Assembly (NCBI GenBank): GCA_018609055.1
Contig: JABAYJ010000004.1
Span: 108,763-172,762, forward strand
Direction of reading: 5' to 3'
Length of the DNA stretch: 64,000 nucleotides
DNA from: Flavobacteriales bacterium
GTDB taxonomy: Bacteria; Bacteroidota; Bacteroidia; Flavobacteriales_D; CAJJDF01
The position numbers were made by a program, and so were the translations under genes. Below the pieces are notes generated by a model. It was not told where the DNA came from, searched no databases, and worked only from the letters and a program-made list of their open reading frames with translations. Of this stretch, positions 37,833 to 47,700 are shown one piece after another (the first letter of the stretch is position 1; the number at the start of each line of letters is the position of its first letter).

Positions 37833-38480
37833 TTTCATTTCAGGAATATCTCCTTCAATAATTAAATCACCTTCCGTAGCTTGTTGAATTTCTTCTACAG
37901 AAACTCCTGGAGCTCTTTCTATTAATTTAAAACCTTCTTTTACCACCTCTAAAACAGCAAGATTGGTAACAATCTTCTTTACACAGCCAACACCAGTTAA
38001 TGGTAGCGAACAATTTTTAAGTATTTTGGATGCACCAGCTCTATTGGTATGCATCATTGCAACAATAATATTATCTGCAGAAGCAACTAAATCCATAGCT
38101 CCTCCCATTCCTTTCACCATTTTTCCAGGAATTTTCCAGTTAGCAATATCACCATTTTGAGAAACCTCCATAGCTCCCAAAACAGTTAACTGAACATGTT
38201 GTCCTCTTATCATAGCAAAGCTAGTAGCAGAATCGAAAAACACTGCTCCTGGCAATGCTGTAATCGTTTGCTTACCCGCATTAATTAAATCAGCATCTTC
38301 TGTTCCTTCAACAGGGAAAGGTCCCATTCCAAGGATTCCATTTTCTGATTGAAACTCAACATCAATTCCTTCAGGAATATAGTTAGCAACCAAGGTAGGA
38401 ATTCCTATTCCTAAGTTAACGTACCAACCGTTTTGAAGCTCTTGAGCTATTCTTTGTGCAATTTGTGATTTACTTAGCAT
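37827..38480 (-). CDS. scoB: 3-oxoacid CoA-transferase subunit B
   Basis: The 217-residue beta subunit of a family I CoA-transferase that moves CoA from succinyl-CoA to 3-oxoacids such as acetoacetate. Residues include GIGIPTLVANYIP and the catalytic glutamate region SENGILGMGP. It follows the alpha subunit gene by six bases and ends inside the decayed beta-helix region on the other strand. The assignment as succinyl-CoA:3-ketoacid transferase follows from family similarity, while acetate or butyrate transfer remains possible. Length is normal. Confidence 0.93.
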   Translation of the reverse strand: MLSKSQIAQRIAQELQNGWYVNLGIGIPTLVANYIPEGIDVEFQSENGILGMGPFPVEGTEDADLINAGKQTITALPGAVFFDSATSFAMIRGQHVQLTVLGAMEVSQNGDIANWKIPGKMVKGMGGAMDLVASADNIIVAMMHTNRAGASKILKNCSLPLTGVGCVKKIVTNLAVLEVVKEGFKLIERAPGVSVEEIQQATEGDLIIEGDIPEMKL

Positions 38481-38486
38481 AACTCT

Positions 38487-39185
38487 TTAGTTTTTTGGTC
38501 TAACGGTTCTTTGTTCAATTCTCTTTTCATACCCTTTTCCTTGAAAAATTCTTTGAACGAAAATTCCAGCAGTATGAATTTCATTTGGATTTAATTCACC
38601 AGGCTCAACTAACTCTTCCACCTCAGCAATAGTTATTTTACCAGCCATTGCCATCATTGGATTAAAGTTCCTTGCCGTTCCTTTAAAAACTAAGTTCCCT
38701 GCAGTATCGCCTTTCCAAGCTTTTACAATTGCAAAATCTGCAGTTAAAGCCGACTCTAAAATATGTGGTTTCCCATTAAATTCTCTCACCTCTTTTCCTT
38801 CAGCTACTTCAGTTCCATATCCAGCTGGAGTATAAAATGCAGGAATTCCTGCTCCCCCTGCTCTACATCTTTCTGCTAATGACCCTTGAGGTATTAAATC
38901 AACCTCCAATTCTCCACTTAACATTTGTCTTTCAAACTCATCATTCTCACCTACGTAAGAAGAAATCATTTTCTTGATTTGCTTTTTCTGTAGTAACAAT
39001 CCTAATCCAAAGTCATCAACACCTGCATTATTAGAAATACATGTTAGTCCTGTTACATTTAAATTGACTAATTCAGAAATTGAATTTTCTGGAATTCCAC
39101 ACAATCCAAATCCACCTAACATAAGTGTCATTCCACTTTCAATCCCTTGACAAGCTTCTTCTACGTTTGCTACTTTTTTATTCAT
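38487..39185 (-). CDS. scoA: 3-oxoacid CoA-transferase subunit A
   Basis: The 232-residue alpha subunit partner of the CoA-transferase. Landmarks are [12 protein letters not shown], the [14 protein letters not shown] motif, and [15 protein letters not shown]. It forms an alpha2-beta2 type enzyme with the adjacent subunit B and acts in ketone-body or branched-chain degradation. Thirteen bases lie between its start and the PBP1A stop, so it may be read through from the upstream minus-strand genes, although the functional link is not obvious. Confidence 0.93.
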   Translation of the reverse strand: MNKKVANVEEACQGIESGMTLMLGGFGLCGIPENSISELVNLNVTGLTCISNNAGVDDFGLGLLLQKKQIKKMISSYVGENDEFERQMLSGELEVDLIPQGSLAERCRAGGAGIPAFYTPAGYGTEVAEGKEVREFNGKPHILESALTADFAIVKAWKGDTAGNLVFKGTARNFNPMMAMAGKITIAEVEELVEPGELNPNEIHTAGIFVQRIFQGKGYEKRIEQRTVRPKN

Positions 39186-39197
39186 GTTATTTACTTA

Positions 39198-41624
39198 TTA
39201 ATCAATTCCGCTATTTGCAAAATTATCGTAATCTATATCAGGTTGTTCAGTTGTTGGCTGATTATTACAGTTGGTATAATCGTCTACATAATTGTCAGGA
39301 ATAACAAATTTTCCTTTTGAAATATCTATCGATTCATCAGCATATACCTTGTTCATGTAATATCCAAAAATTGGTAAAGCCATTGTTGCTCCTTGCCCTA
39401 AACCAGTATTTCTAAATCTAACTCCAGGATCTTCTCCTCCAGTCCAAACTCCCGAAACCAGTTCTGGAGTAATTCCAATAAACCAACCATCCGAGTTACT
39501 TTGTGTTGTTCCTGTTTTTCCTCCAATTGGGTTTCTTAATTTCCCATAAGCTCTTCCTGAACGCAACCTCATTGAAGTTCCATTAGTTTTTTTCTTATAA
39601 GGATCAGTAACACCATCCACAACTCCTTGCATCATTTTAACCATAGTAGCTGAAAGATTAGCATCAAAAACTTGTTCAGTCTCTGGCATTGCCTCATAAA
39701 TTACAGCCCCATTCTTGTCTTCAATTCTGGTAATTATCATTGGTTTAATAAAAAACCCATCATTTACAAATGTGCTTATTGCACCTACCATTTCAAATAT
39801 TGTTAAATCACATGTACCAAGAGCTATTGATGGAAATTCAGGAACATACTTTGGATTTACTCCCATTTTCACTACATTTTCTTTCACTTTTTTAGCCCCA
39901 ATTCGAGCCATTAGAGCTGCAGTAATGTTGTTCATTGATCCAGCTAAACCAAATTTTACTGAAACTTTTCCTCCATCCATTCCTCCTCCTGAATTTTTAG
40001 GGCACCAAGGTTGAGTTGGTCTATCTGGTACTGGAACACAATGTTCTATATCCAATATTCCTTCGCAAGGAGTTGCTAAACCAGCATCTATTGCTGAAGC
40101 GTAGACAAATGGCTTAAAGGTAGAACCTACTTGTCTTCTTCCTGTTCTAACCATGTCATACTGAAAATACTTGAAATTAGGTCCTCCAACCCATGCTTTT
40201 ACAAATCCTGTTCTTGGATCCATAGACATCATTCCCGATCTCAAAATACTCTTTAAGTATCTTATTTTATTCATTGGAGAAATAACTGTATCCCTTTCGT
40301 AACCTTTTGATTTCCAATCAAAAACTTGAGTCGCTACAGGTGTGTTAAAAATAGTATCAATTTCAGCATCAGTGAATTTTGGGTTTACATGCTCTTTGTT
40401 GTAATTACAAATATATTTCCCTTTCTTCTCTTTTGTTCCAGGACGTTCACACTCTTTACATGAAGCACCTGTTAAGGTTTTATAGAGCATTGTTTGCTTT
40501 TTAGCTCTATTCAAAATTCCTTCAGCTTCCTTTTCATTAACCGCCCTTGCAAAGGGATATCTAGGGTAATTATATTTGCTTTTAAGTTTTTTATCAAGTT
40601 GTTCTTGAAGGTAACCACCCAAATGTTCTTCTACAGATGCTTCAGCATATTTCTGCATTCTAGAATCAATAGTTGTGTATATTTTAAGTCCATCTTTACG
40701 AATGTTATAAGGCTTTCCAGTTTCTTTATTCATGTAAATAAAGTCACCATCATAATTCTTTTCCTCCATCATTTTATTAAGCTCAGCTCTTAAGCTTTCT
40801 CTAAAATAAGGAGCAACTCCTTCTTTATGATCTACAGAAGTCAAATTTAAACCAAGAGGTAAAACTCTAATCGAATCATATTGTTTACGAGTCAAAAAAC
40901 TATTATTTAGCATTTGTTTCAATACAACTTCTCTTCTTTTTACCGCATTTTCAGGAAATCTTTTAGGATTGTATTTGTTTGGATTTTTTACCATCCCCAC
41001 CAATATTGCAGCCTCTTGTATATTTAGATCCGCAGGTGATTTACTAAAGTATATTTTAGATGCAGAATGTATACCTACTCCTTGATTCAAAAAGTCAACC
41101 TTATTAAAATACATTGTCATGATTTCCTCTTTGGTATATCTTTTTTCAAGCTTAGCAGCAATAATCCATTCGCCAAATTTTTGTTTTACTCTACCAAAAA
41201 AGCTTCCTGCTCTACTCCCGTATAAATTAAGCGCCAATTGCTGAGACAAAGTACTTCCTCCACCATCTTTCCCCATTCCTTTTATTGCTCTTGCAAGTGC
41301 TTCTGCATCAATTCCTGAGTGAGAGTAAAAACGTTCATCTTCAGTCGCAACTAGTGCATTTACTAAGTTTTTACTTATTTCATGATAATCTACGTGAGTT
41401 CTGTTTTGTAAATAATATTCCCCTAGCACTACTCCATCCGAAGTTATTACTTGAGATGCCAAGTTACTTTTAGGATTGTCTAAATCACTTATGTCTGGCA
41501 TTTCTCCAAAATAAGCCAATAATAACATAATAAATAGTCCGAAAAACGGCCCTAAAAATGCCAACCAAACTAGCCTAATCAACAGTTTTTTCTTCTTAGG
41601 TTTTTCTTTACTTTTTTTGCTCAT
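39198..41624 (-). CDS. Penicillin-binding protein 1A (bifunctional class A)
   Basis: An 808-residue inner-membrane enzyme that both polymerises and cross-links peptidoglycan. A cytoplasmic lysine-rich start leads to one helix (residues 14-38). The GT51 glycosyltransferase domain has TEDERFY (94-100) and GGSTLSQQLALNLYG. The transpeptidase domain has Ser501 in STFKP and a KTGTTQ motif near residue 710. An aspartate/asparagine-rich tail ends the protein. The start overlaps the gldH stop by 17 bases, an arrangement I know from related genomes, where gldH and this gene are neighbours. Confidence 0.96.
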   Translation of the reverse strand: MSKKSKEKPKKKKLLIRLVWLAFLGPFFGLFIMLLLAYFGEMPDISDLDNPKSNLASQVITSDGVVLGEYYLQNRTHVDYHEISKNLVNALVATEDERFYSHSGIDAEALARAIKGMGKDGGGSTLSQQLALNLYGSRAGSFFGRVKQKFGEWIIAAKLEKRYTKEEIMTMYFNKVDFLNQGVGIHSASKIYFSKSPADLNIQEAAILVGMVKNPNKYNPKRFPENAVKRREVVLKQMLNNSFLTRKQYDSIRVLPLGLNLTSVDHKEGVAPYFRESLRAELNKMMEEKNYDGDFIYMNKETGKPYNIRKDGLKIYTTIDSRMQKYAEASVEEHLGGYLQEQLDKKLKSKYNYPRYPFARAVNEKEAEGILNRAKKQTMLYKTLTGASCKECERPGTKEKKGKYICNYNKEHVNPKFTDAEIDTIFNTPVATQVFDWKSKGYERDTVISPMNKIRYLKSILRSGMMSMDPRTGFVKAWVGGPNFKYFQYDMVRTGRRQVGSTFKPFVYASAIDAGLATPCEGILDIEHCVPVPDRPTQPWCPKNSGGGMDGGKVSVKFGLAGSMNNITAALMARIGAKKVKENVVKMGVNPKYVPEFPSIALGTCDLTIFEMVGAISTFVNDGFFIKPMIITRIEDKNGAVIYEAMPETEQVFDANLSATMVKMMQGVVDGVTDPYKKKTNGTSMRLRSGRAYGKLRNPIGGKTGTTQSNSDGWFIGITPELVSGVWTGGEDPGVRFRNTGLGQGATMALPIFGYYMNKVYADESIDISKGKFVIPDNYVDDYTNCNNQPTTEQPDIDYDNFANSGID

Positions 41625-42096
41625 TATACCTAGTTATTTTAAGTCCAACATCTTTAATATTCGCTAATTTCGATTCTCTCATACCTTGGGTAAAAGTGAA
41701 AGTATATGTTCCCTTTGTTGGTAATTTCTTTCTAAGAAAAAACATATTATTCTCTATTACAGTCCCACTAGCAGTATTCCCTAACCATTGCCCACTTGGC
41801 TTAGCTAAAATAAACTCACTTGTATCGGTTTTTATTCTACCATCAGGAGATTTTAATTCCCAAAAAGAGAAATAATTACTGTATCCGTAATCGTTTCCTA
41901 TTCTTAAATTCAAGAAAAAAACATAGATTTCGTTCGTATCCAAAATTTCGAAATCAAATGAAACAGGCTCGTCTTTATCCCAGGACGAATCAGCTATAGT
42001 TTCAAATTTTTGAAAATATACATCCTCTTCTTTGCAGGCTTGTAACAAAACCAACATAGATACTAGCGCAAAAAATATGGTTCTATTTTTTATCAT
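41608..42096 (-). CDS. gldH: Gliding motility lipoprotein GldH
   Basis: A 162-residue lipoprotein required for gliding and for T9SS function in flavobacteria. ATG 42096 gives a proper signal peptide and lipobox ending at Cys21 (LLQAC). The longest frame from 42258 would add 54 residues that lie in antisense-like reading of ricT. Typical sequence includes YFQKFETIADSSW and NLRIGNDYGYSNYF. Its start lies within the last 14 bases of ricT. The order holB-ricT-gldH-pbp1A is what I know from flavobacteria. It is the strongest single marker of phylum in this window. Confidence 0.93.
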   Translation of the reverse strand: MIKNRTIFFALVSMLVLLQACKEEDVYFQKFETIADSSWDKDEPVSFDFEILDTNEIYVFFLNLRIGNDYGYSNYFSFWELKSPDGRIKTDTSEFILAKPSGQWLGNTASGTVIENNMFFLRKKLPTKGTYTFTFTQGMRESKLANIKDVGLKITRYNEQKK

Positions 42097-43339
42097 TAGG
42101 CTTATTTGTGTTCTTGTTAGGATTACTCTTGTTGTTAGAAGGACCTTTGGTGTTAACAGTACTTTTAGCGTTAGTAGGATTCTTATCTCTGGTATTAGGA
42201 TTCCTGTTCTTGTTTCTGTTGTTTGGCTTACGCTTTTTCTTACTGAAATTACTATCAAAACGCGTTAAACTATCTTGCGCATCTACAGCAGCATATTTTT
42301 CTTCCTCAACAGGAACAAACTCAACAAATTCTTTTAGACTAACTGGCTTTTTACCAGCTTTATTCATCTCAATAATTTCTTTTACTCTATCTACAGTAAG
42401 TCCTATGAAATCATTGTTTCTATCTTTAGATTCAACAGTAAACCACATTGTTTTGGAGAAAACATCCGTTTTCATGTGACGAGCTTTCCCTCCTTCAGTT
42501 TGTAAAGTTGTATTTGCTTTTGGGAACGTTTTCATTAGTTCCATGTAGGCATCTAACTCAAAATTAAGGCAACATTTAAGTTTACCACATTGCCCAGCTA
42601 ACTTCTGTGGATTAAGCGATAATTGTTGGTAACGAGCTGCCGAAGTATTAACCGACCTAAAATCAGTTAACCAAGTAGAACAACAAAGCTCACGACCACA
42701 TGATCCAATTCCACCAAGTTTCCCAGCTTCTTGTCTCATTCCTATCTGCTTCATTTCAATTCGCACCTTGAATTCCGAAGAGAATTTTTTAATCAATTCT
42801 CTAAAATCAACTCTTTGTTCAGCCGTGTAATAAAACGTAGCCTTTTTCATATCTCCCTGAAACTCAATATCACTGATTTTCATTTTGAGCTTTTCCTCAA
42901 TTGCAAAAGTTCGTGCAAGAGGCATAATTCTTTTTTCTTCTTCTCTTGAAGAGTGCCAAATTTTAATGTCTTCGTCAGTTGCTTTTCTTAAGATTGAAGG
43001 CAAAACTTTAATGTCAGTAATTTTCTTTTTACTTAACTGTAGTTTTACTAATTCTCCCATAAGCGAAACTACTCCCACATCATATCCAGATGCAGCTTCC
43101 ACTGCAATTATATCTGTTTGGTAAAGTGATAAACCACTATCGTTTCGGAAGTATTCTTTTCGGTCATTTTTAAAACGAACTTCTACAATTGTAAAAGGTT
43201 TTTGACCTGATGGTAACTGCATATTTTCGAGCCAATCGAAAACTGACATTTTATCGCAACCACCTGTACCGCATGAACCATTGCTTTTACAGCCATTTGG
43301 TACTCCGGATTTATTATTTGAGCATGATGAACATCCCAT
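42083..43339 (-). CDS. ricT: PSP1-domain protein RicT
   Basis: A 418-residue protein of the RicT/YaaT family. The N-terminus is cysteine-rich (Cys3, 6, 17, 23, 28), and the PSP1 C-terminal domain lies in the middle third, with CGRELCC and CGKLKCC clusters that probably bind iron-sulfur cofactors. In Firmicutes the Ric complex affects RNA processing. In this phylum the function is not established. The last 70 residues are low-complexity lysine and asparagine (KKKRKPNNRN and similar), suggesting RNA contact. GldH begins within its 3' end. Confidence 0.92.
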   Translation of the reverse strand: MGCSSCSNNKSGVPNGCKSNGSCGTGGCDKMSVFDWLENMQLPSGQKPFTIVEVRFKNDRKEYFRNDSGLSLYQTDIIAVEAASGYDVGVVSLMGELVKLQLSKKKITDIKVLPSILRKATDEDIKIWHSSREEEKRIMPLARTFAIEEKLKMKISDIEFQGDMKKATFYYTAEQRVDFRELIKKFSSEFKVRIEMKQIGMRQEAGKLGGIGSCGRELCCSTWLTDFRSVNTSAARYQQLSLNPQKLAGQCGKLKCCLNFELDAYMELMKTFPKANTTLQTEGGKARHMKTDVFSKTMWFTVESKDRNNDFIGLTVDRVKEIIEMNKAGKKPVSLKEFVEFVPVEEEKYAAVDAQDSLTRFDSNFSKKKRKPNNRNKNRNPNTRDKNPTNAKSTVNTKGPSNNKSNPNKNTNKPNDKK

Positions 43340-43439
43340 TTGTAAAAATATTATTTAGAAAAACCAGCTATCACTGGCTTTTGAAGGTTATTAAAAAATC
43401 TATTGCGTTAATTTTGGTCACACCAAAACGCAAGACTAA

Positions 43440-43447
43440 CAAAGATA
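43440..43447 (-). promoter_or_regulatory. -7 box upstream of ricT
   Basis: TATCTTTG on the minus strand, a perfect TAnnTTTG match, about 100 bases before the ricT ATG. It could drive ricT, gldH and the genes after them. Confidence 0.5.
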
Positions 43448-43469
43448 AACGATTATTCACTCGTTTAAA

Positions 43470-43501
43470 AATAAAAAACTGAGTTATTTTTTAATCAGTT
43501 T
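43470..43501 (-). terminator. Terminator at the 3' end of holB
   Basis: On the minus strand AAACTGA (complement of 43495-43501) pairs with TCAGTTT (43476-43482), followed by TTTATTTTT. The stem is only seven base pairs and starts inside the last holB codons. Confidence 0.45.
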
Positions 43502-44602
43502 AAACAAGGTAAACGAAAGATCTAGGAATAATATTTTGGAGTTTGCATTTCTATCGATATGATAGTGTGCTTCGGACATTTCGGTATGCAAAGATTCAAT
43601 GTTTCTTTCATGAATATACGGCATGAATTTTTGGATAAAATCTTTGTACGTTTCTGATGTTTTTACTGCATCCATTCCTAAATGGCTTCCAACTAAACTC
43701 TTTTGGAAAATATTAAGAACAAAAAGTAAAAATGCTTTTTGCTTTTCTTTACCCAATTTTTGAGCATCAGCCGAAAATGAAACTGCTCCTGCTACATCTT
43801 TTTTAAAGCACAACCTCATCCACTGAACAAACATATCAAAAAAGACATTTGCACTTTCTTTTTTTGCTATTTCGTTAAGAGCAAGCGAATAATCACCATT
43901 TACATAACTGGCTATTTCTATTGCTTTATCCTGAGTCACTTCATTAGTTCGAACCATTGTTTCTACCATTTCTTTTTCGGAAAGAGTATTGAATTTTACA
44001 ACTTGAGTTCTAGAAAGAATAGTTGGTAATATCTGCTGAATATCTTCGGCTACCAAAAAAAGAAGTGTTCTATCTGGTGGTTCCTCAATGAGTTTAAGTA
44101 GTTTATTAGCACTTGGAGTATTCATATTTTCTGCCAACCAAAAAATGCAAATTTTATATCCACCCTCGTAGGATTTCATATTGAGTTTCTTGAAAACGCT
44201 TTCGCTTTCTTTTACTCCAATAATCCCCTTTTTATTCTCATTATCATTCTTAGCGTACCAATCCTGTTCGTTAGAATAAGGATTTGCAAGAATCATTTCT
44301 CTCCAAAGAGCAATAAAATCATCAGCAGTTTCTCTGTTTTTTAATAACTGAACTGGGAATGAAAAGTGTAAATCGGGATGAGTTAACGAATTAATTTTAA
44401 GGCAAGAAGGACATGTTCCACAAGAATCTGTTTTGGTTTTAGAACTACAAAAAACAAATCTTGATAGAGCTAAAGCCATTGCAAACGTTCCTGCTCCTAG
44501 CTTTCCATGGAATAATTGAGCATGCGATATTCTATCATTCAATACTGTATGAATAATTTTTTCTTTGATAGAATTTTGGCCGATTACTTCTTGAAATAGC
44601 AT
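43484..44602 (-). CDS. holB: DNA polymerase III subunit delta prime
   Basis: A 372-residue clamp-loader AAA+ subunit. The opening LFQEVIGQNSIKEKII and SHAQLFHGKLGAGTFAMALA stand for the degenerate P-loop region: glycines remain, but the GKT lysine is missing (GKLGAGTFA), as expected for non-hydrolysing delta prime. A zinc-binding C-x8-C-x2-C-x2-C set is near residues 52-66 (CSSKTKTDSCGTCPSC). The PSANKLLKLIEEPP and LSRTQVVKF motifs are diagnostic. It precedes ricT, the usual order in many bacteria. Confidence 0.94.
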   Translation of the reverse strand: MLFQEVIGQNSIKEKIIHTVLNDRISHAQLFHGKLGAGTFAMALALSRFVFCSSKTKTDSCGTCPSCLKINSLTHPDLHFSFPVQLLKNRETADDFIALWREMILANPYSNEQDWYAKNDNENKKGIIGVKESESVFKKLNMKSYEGGYKICIFWLAENMNTPSANKLLKLIEEPPDRTLLFLVAEDIQQILPTILSRTQVVKFNTLSEKEMVETMVRTNEVTQDKAIEIASYVNGDYSLALNEIAKKESANVFFDMFVQWMRLCFKKDVAGAVSFSADAQKLGKEKQKAFLLFVLNIFQKSLVGSHLGMDAVKTSETYKDFIQKFMPYIHERNIESLHTEMSEAHYHIDRNANSKILFLDLSFTLFKLIKK

Positions 44603-44716
44603 GGGTCAAATGTAGGAAATTTAGTGAATAGTGGAGTAATATTACTTGATAGATTTACTGAATTAAAAGAGGTATAAGCCAAATTCTTTGTTTCTTTGTA
44701 GAATAATTAAATAATA

Positions 44717-45625
44717 ATGGCACACAAAGCAGGTTTTGTAAATATTGTAGGAAGTCCTAATGTCGGTAAATCGACTTTGATGAATGGATTGGTAGGGGCA
44801 AAAATGTCTATCATAACATCTAAACATCAAACGACTAGACACAGAATAAGAGGAATTGTAAACGGAAATGATTTTCAGATTGTGTACTCGGATACGCCTG
44901 GTGTACTGGAGCCTGTGTACAAATTACACGAAAAAATGATGAACTTTGTGAGCGAATCGCTTCGTGATGCAGACATCATTCTTTTAGTTACTGATATTTT
45001 TGAAGATTCTATGAATCACAAAGCGACTTTGGCTAAAATACAAGACATGGAAGTGCCTAAGTTTGTTTTGATTAACAAAATTGATCTTGCTAAAGACATG
45101 ACTATTGTAGAGGAAAAAGTACAACTTTGGTCGGAATTAATGCCTGGAGCTCAAATATTACCGATATCTGCTTTAGAAAAAGTGAATACTGATTTTGTGA
45201 TAAATAAGATAAGAGAACTACTTCCAGCTTCTCCTCCATTTTTCCCAAAAGATGAATTGACGGATAAGCCAATGAGGTTTTTTATCTCTGAAATTATTAG
45301 AGAAAAAATATTTACTACTTACAACAAGGAAGTCCCATACTCTTGTGAAGTAGTTGTTGAAGAATATAAAGAAGATGTGCCTACAGAAGGAAAGTCGAAG
45401 AAGACGATTACTAAAATTAGAGCTTTGATTATTGTAAACCGTGAGACTCAAAAAGGAATTATTATTGGGCATCAAGGAAGTAAATTAACTATCGTAGGAA
45501 CAGAAGCAAGAAAAGATATTGAAGAGTTTATTGGTAAAAAAGTATTTTTGGATTTGTACGTAAAAGTGGACAAAGACTGGAAAGAAAAAGACAATAAACT
45601 GAATCAATATGGATATGATGGATAG
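44717..45625 (+). CDS. era: GTPase Era
   Basis: A 302-residue GTPase for 30S subunit maturation. The G domain has G1 GSPNVGKST (12-20), the switch sequence QTTRHRIRG, G3 DTPG and G4 NKID. The C-terminal KH domain holds the RNA-binding GHQG loop, followed by EARKDIEEFIGKKVFLDLYVKV, given as the typical Era ending. It diverges from holB, with 114 bases between starts. Six bases separate it from the ung gene, and the two are likely co-transcribed. Length matches the family. Confidence 0.97.
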   Translation: MAHKAGFVNIVGSPNVGKSTLMNGLVGAKMSIITSKHQTTRHRIRGIVNGNDFQIVYSDTPGVLEPVYKLHEKMMNFVSESLRDADIILLVTDIFEDSMNHKATLAKIQDMEVPKFVLINKIDLAKDMTIVEEKVQLWSELMPGAQILPISALEKVNTDFVINKIRELLPASPPFFPKDELTDKPMRFFISEIIREKIFTTYNKEVPYSCEVVVEEYKEDVPTEGKSKKTITKIRALIIVNRETQKGIIIGHQGSKLTIVGTEARKDIEEFIGKKVFLDLYVKVDKDWKEKDNKLNQYGYDG

Positions 45626-45631
45626 CATTAA

Positions 45632-46306
45632 ATGAATTTAGCTTCACTCATACCTAAAGATTGGAAAACGATTTTATCTAAAGATATTGATGTAGATTAT
45701 TTTGCTGAGTTATCTGGTTTTGTAACTGAAGAGTATGAGAATGGAATTTGTTTTCCACCAGAGAAATTTATCTTTAAAGCTTTTGAAAGTTGCTCATTAA
45801 AAAACCTTAAAGTTGTAATCCTAGGTCAAGATCCTTACCATGGAGATGGACAAGCGCATGGCTTAAGTTTTTCAGTTCCAATGGGAATTAAATTCCCTCC
45901 ATCATTACGAAATGTTTACAAAGAATTAAGTTCCGATTTATCAATTCAGGTTCCTTTTCAGGGAGATTTAACCGGCTGGGCAGAGCAAGGTGTTCTTTTA
46001 TTAAACGCTACTTTATCTGTCCGTAAATCTAGGCCTGGAAGCCATCAAAAACAAGGTTGGGAAGAATTTACGGATTCTGTAATAAAAACCATTTCTGATA
46101 AAAAAGAATCAATTGTTTTTGTGCTTTGGGGAAAATTTGCTGAGCAAAAGTCGGAGTTGATTGATGAATCAAAACACCACATAATTACTTCGTCTCATCC
46201 TTCACCTTTTTCGGCACACAGAGGTTTTTTGGGATCGAAACCTTTTAGCAAAACGAATGAGTTTTTAGTAAAAAAAGGGATTAAGCCAATTGATTGGGAG
46301 TTGTAA
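45632..46306 (+). CDS. ung: Uracil-DNA glycosylase
   Basis: A 224-residue family 1 enzyme that removes uracil from DNA, starting base excision repair. The water-activating motif GQDPYH is at 65-70 with Asp67 catalytic, followed by GQAHGLSFSV. The DNA-intercalation motif HPSPFSAHRGFLG lies near residue 190. LTGWAEQGVLLLNATLSVR is the typical central segment. The gene follows era by six bases. All catalytic elements are present. Confidence 0.97.
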   Translation: MNLASLIPKDWKTILSKDIDVDYFAELSGFVTEEYENGICFPPEKFIFKAFESCSLKNLKVVILGQDPYHGDGQAHGLSFSVPMGIKFPPSLRNVYKELSSDLSIQVPFQGDLTGWAEQGVLLLNATLSVRKSRPGSHQKQGWEEFTDSVIKTISDKKESIVFVLWGKFAEQKSELIDESKHHIITSSHPSPFSAHRGFLGSKPFSKTNEFLVKKGIKPIDWEL

Positions 46307-46371
46307 TTTTTTTATATTAGCTAATTGAAATTTGTAGCTAGAAAAACTCTATTTTTATAAAAAACCCATCA

Positions 46372-47700
46372 TTGGAATACGCCATAGTTGACATAGAAAC
46401 CACAGGAGGAACTCCTGCAAATAGCAAAATAACAGAGATTGCTATTATTATAACTGATGGAGTAAAAATACTAGACAAGTACGAAACTCTAGTAAATCCT
46501 GAACAAAAAATTCCTTATAACATTACCCGAATAACTGGAATTGATGATGCAATGGTTGCTAACTCACCCAGGTTTTTTGAGGTTGGAAAAACTATTCTCG
46601 AATACCTAAAAGGGAGAACATTTGTGGCGCACAATGTGAATTTTGATTACGGGCAAATTAAAAGAGAATATCAAGATTTAGGGTTTGAGTTTGAAGCCAG
46701 CAAGCTTTGTACAGTGCGTATGTCAAGAAAGGTATTTCCTGGATTGCCTTCGTACAGCCTTGGTAAACTAAGTAAATCATTAGGAGTAGAACTAACTCAG
46801 CATCACAGAGCAATGGCCGATACGGCTGCTACTACCGAGATTTTTCATATGATTTTGGAGAAGGACAAAGAGGCACAAGAGGTGGATTTGCTATCAATGA
46901 AACTGGGAGTGGATAAACTACCCAACAAACCTGGAGTTTATTATTTTTTCGATTTTGAAGGAAACATCATTTACATTGGTAAGAGTATTTGTATCAGAAA
47001 AAGGGTGCAAAGCCACATGAATAATTACAAAACTCCCAAAGGTTTAAAAATTATTGAAAACATACACACCATTGATTTTGAAATCACTGGGAATGAAACA
47101 ATGGCTTTGCTATATGAAAATATGGCTATAAAAACTCACAAACCAAAGCACAACAGAAGGCAAATGAAAACCAAATTTCCTTTTGGGATTCAGATAAATA
47201 GAGAGTCAGATTATCATTTTTTAGAAGTTGTTTCTGTAGATCAGGATTCGGAAACTGTACTAGATTTTAGTTCGCACAGAGATGCTATTGGTTTCATGAA
47301 AAAATCGATTGACAATTACGAATTGTGTCAAAAAATTAATGGATTAGAAAACCATAACCGAGTTGGCTCTTGTTTTCGTCATCAAATGCACAATTGCCAT
47401 GGCGCTTGCATTGAAGAAGAAAGCACGGACGATTACAACCTAAGAATTGAAAATTTTGAGGAGAAATATGGTTCTCCAAATGAAGATGGAATATTTATAG
47501 GAAGAGGAAGAAAATCCACTGAAAAATCTTTTGTGATTCTAGAGAATGGAACTTTAACTGGCTTTGGATTTATCTCTAAAAAAGCAAGTTTTAATCTTGG
47601 TTCGCTAAAACTAATGTCTGAAGTATTTAATCCAGATAGAGATTACCAAAGTGTAGTAAAAACTATGAGAAGGAATGGGAACTTTGAGAAGGTAGGATAA
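46372..47700 (+). CDS. DnaQ-like exonuclease fused to GIY-YIG (UvrC/Cho-like) nuclease
   Basis: A 442-residue two-domain nuclease. Residues 1-165 are a DEDDh 3'-5' exonuclease: Asp7 and Glu9 in DIETTG, Asp92 in the NVNFDYG segment, and His145 and Asp150 in HHRAMAD. Residues 185-265 are a GIY-YIG domain (GVYYF at 188, YIGKS at 201, Arg following), as in UvrC and Cho. A cysteine-containing stretch (GSCFRHQMHNCHGAC) lies near residue 345, and the last part resembles UvrC-like tails. The start is TTG at 46372. Such polymerase-epsilon/UvrC fusions are known, and DNA repair is the likely role. Confidence 0.9.
   Translation: MEYAIVDIETTGGTPANSKITEIAIIITDGVKILDKYETLVNPEQKIPYNITRITGIDDAMVANSPRFFEVGKTILEYLKGRTFVAHNVNFDYGQIKREYQDLGFEFEASKLCTVRMSRKVFPGLPSYSLGKLSKSLGVELTQHHRAMADTAATTEIFHMILEKDKEAQEVDLLSMKLGVDKLPNKPGVYYFFDFEGNIIYIGKSICIRKRVQSHMNNYKTPKGLKIIENIHTIDFEITGNETMALLYENMAIKTHKPKHNRRQMKTKFPFGIQINRESDYHFLEVVSVDQDSETVLDFSSHRDAIGFMKKSIDNYELCQKINGLENHNRVGSCFRHQMHNCHGACIEEESTDDYNLRIENFEEKYGSPNEDGIFIGRGRKSTEKSFVILENGTLTGFGFISKKASFNLGSLKLMSEVFNPDRDYQSVVKTMRRNGNFEKVG

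Noticed and set aside
42032..42479. Hydrophobic plus-strand frame opposite the ricT tail, and the 54-residue N-terminal extension of gldH
   Set aside because: Both are reverse readings of the lysine/asparagine-rich ricT tail. The gldH signal peptide at 42096 gives the proper start.
46307..46371. Possible terminator after ung
   Set aside because: A T-run is present but no convincing stem was found.
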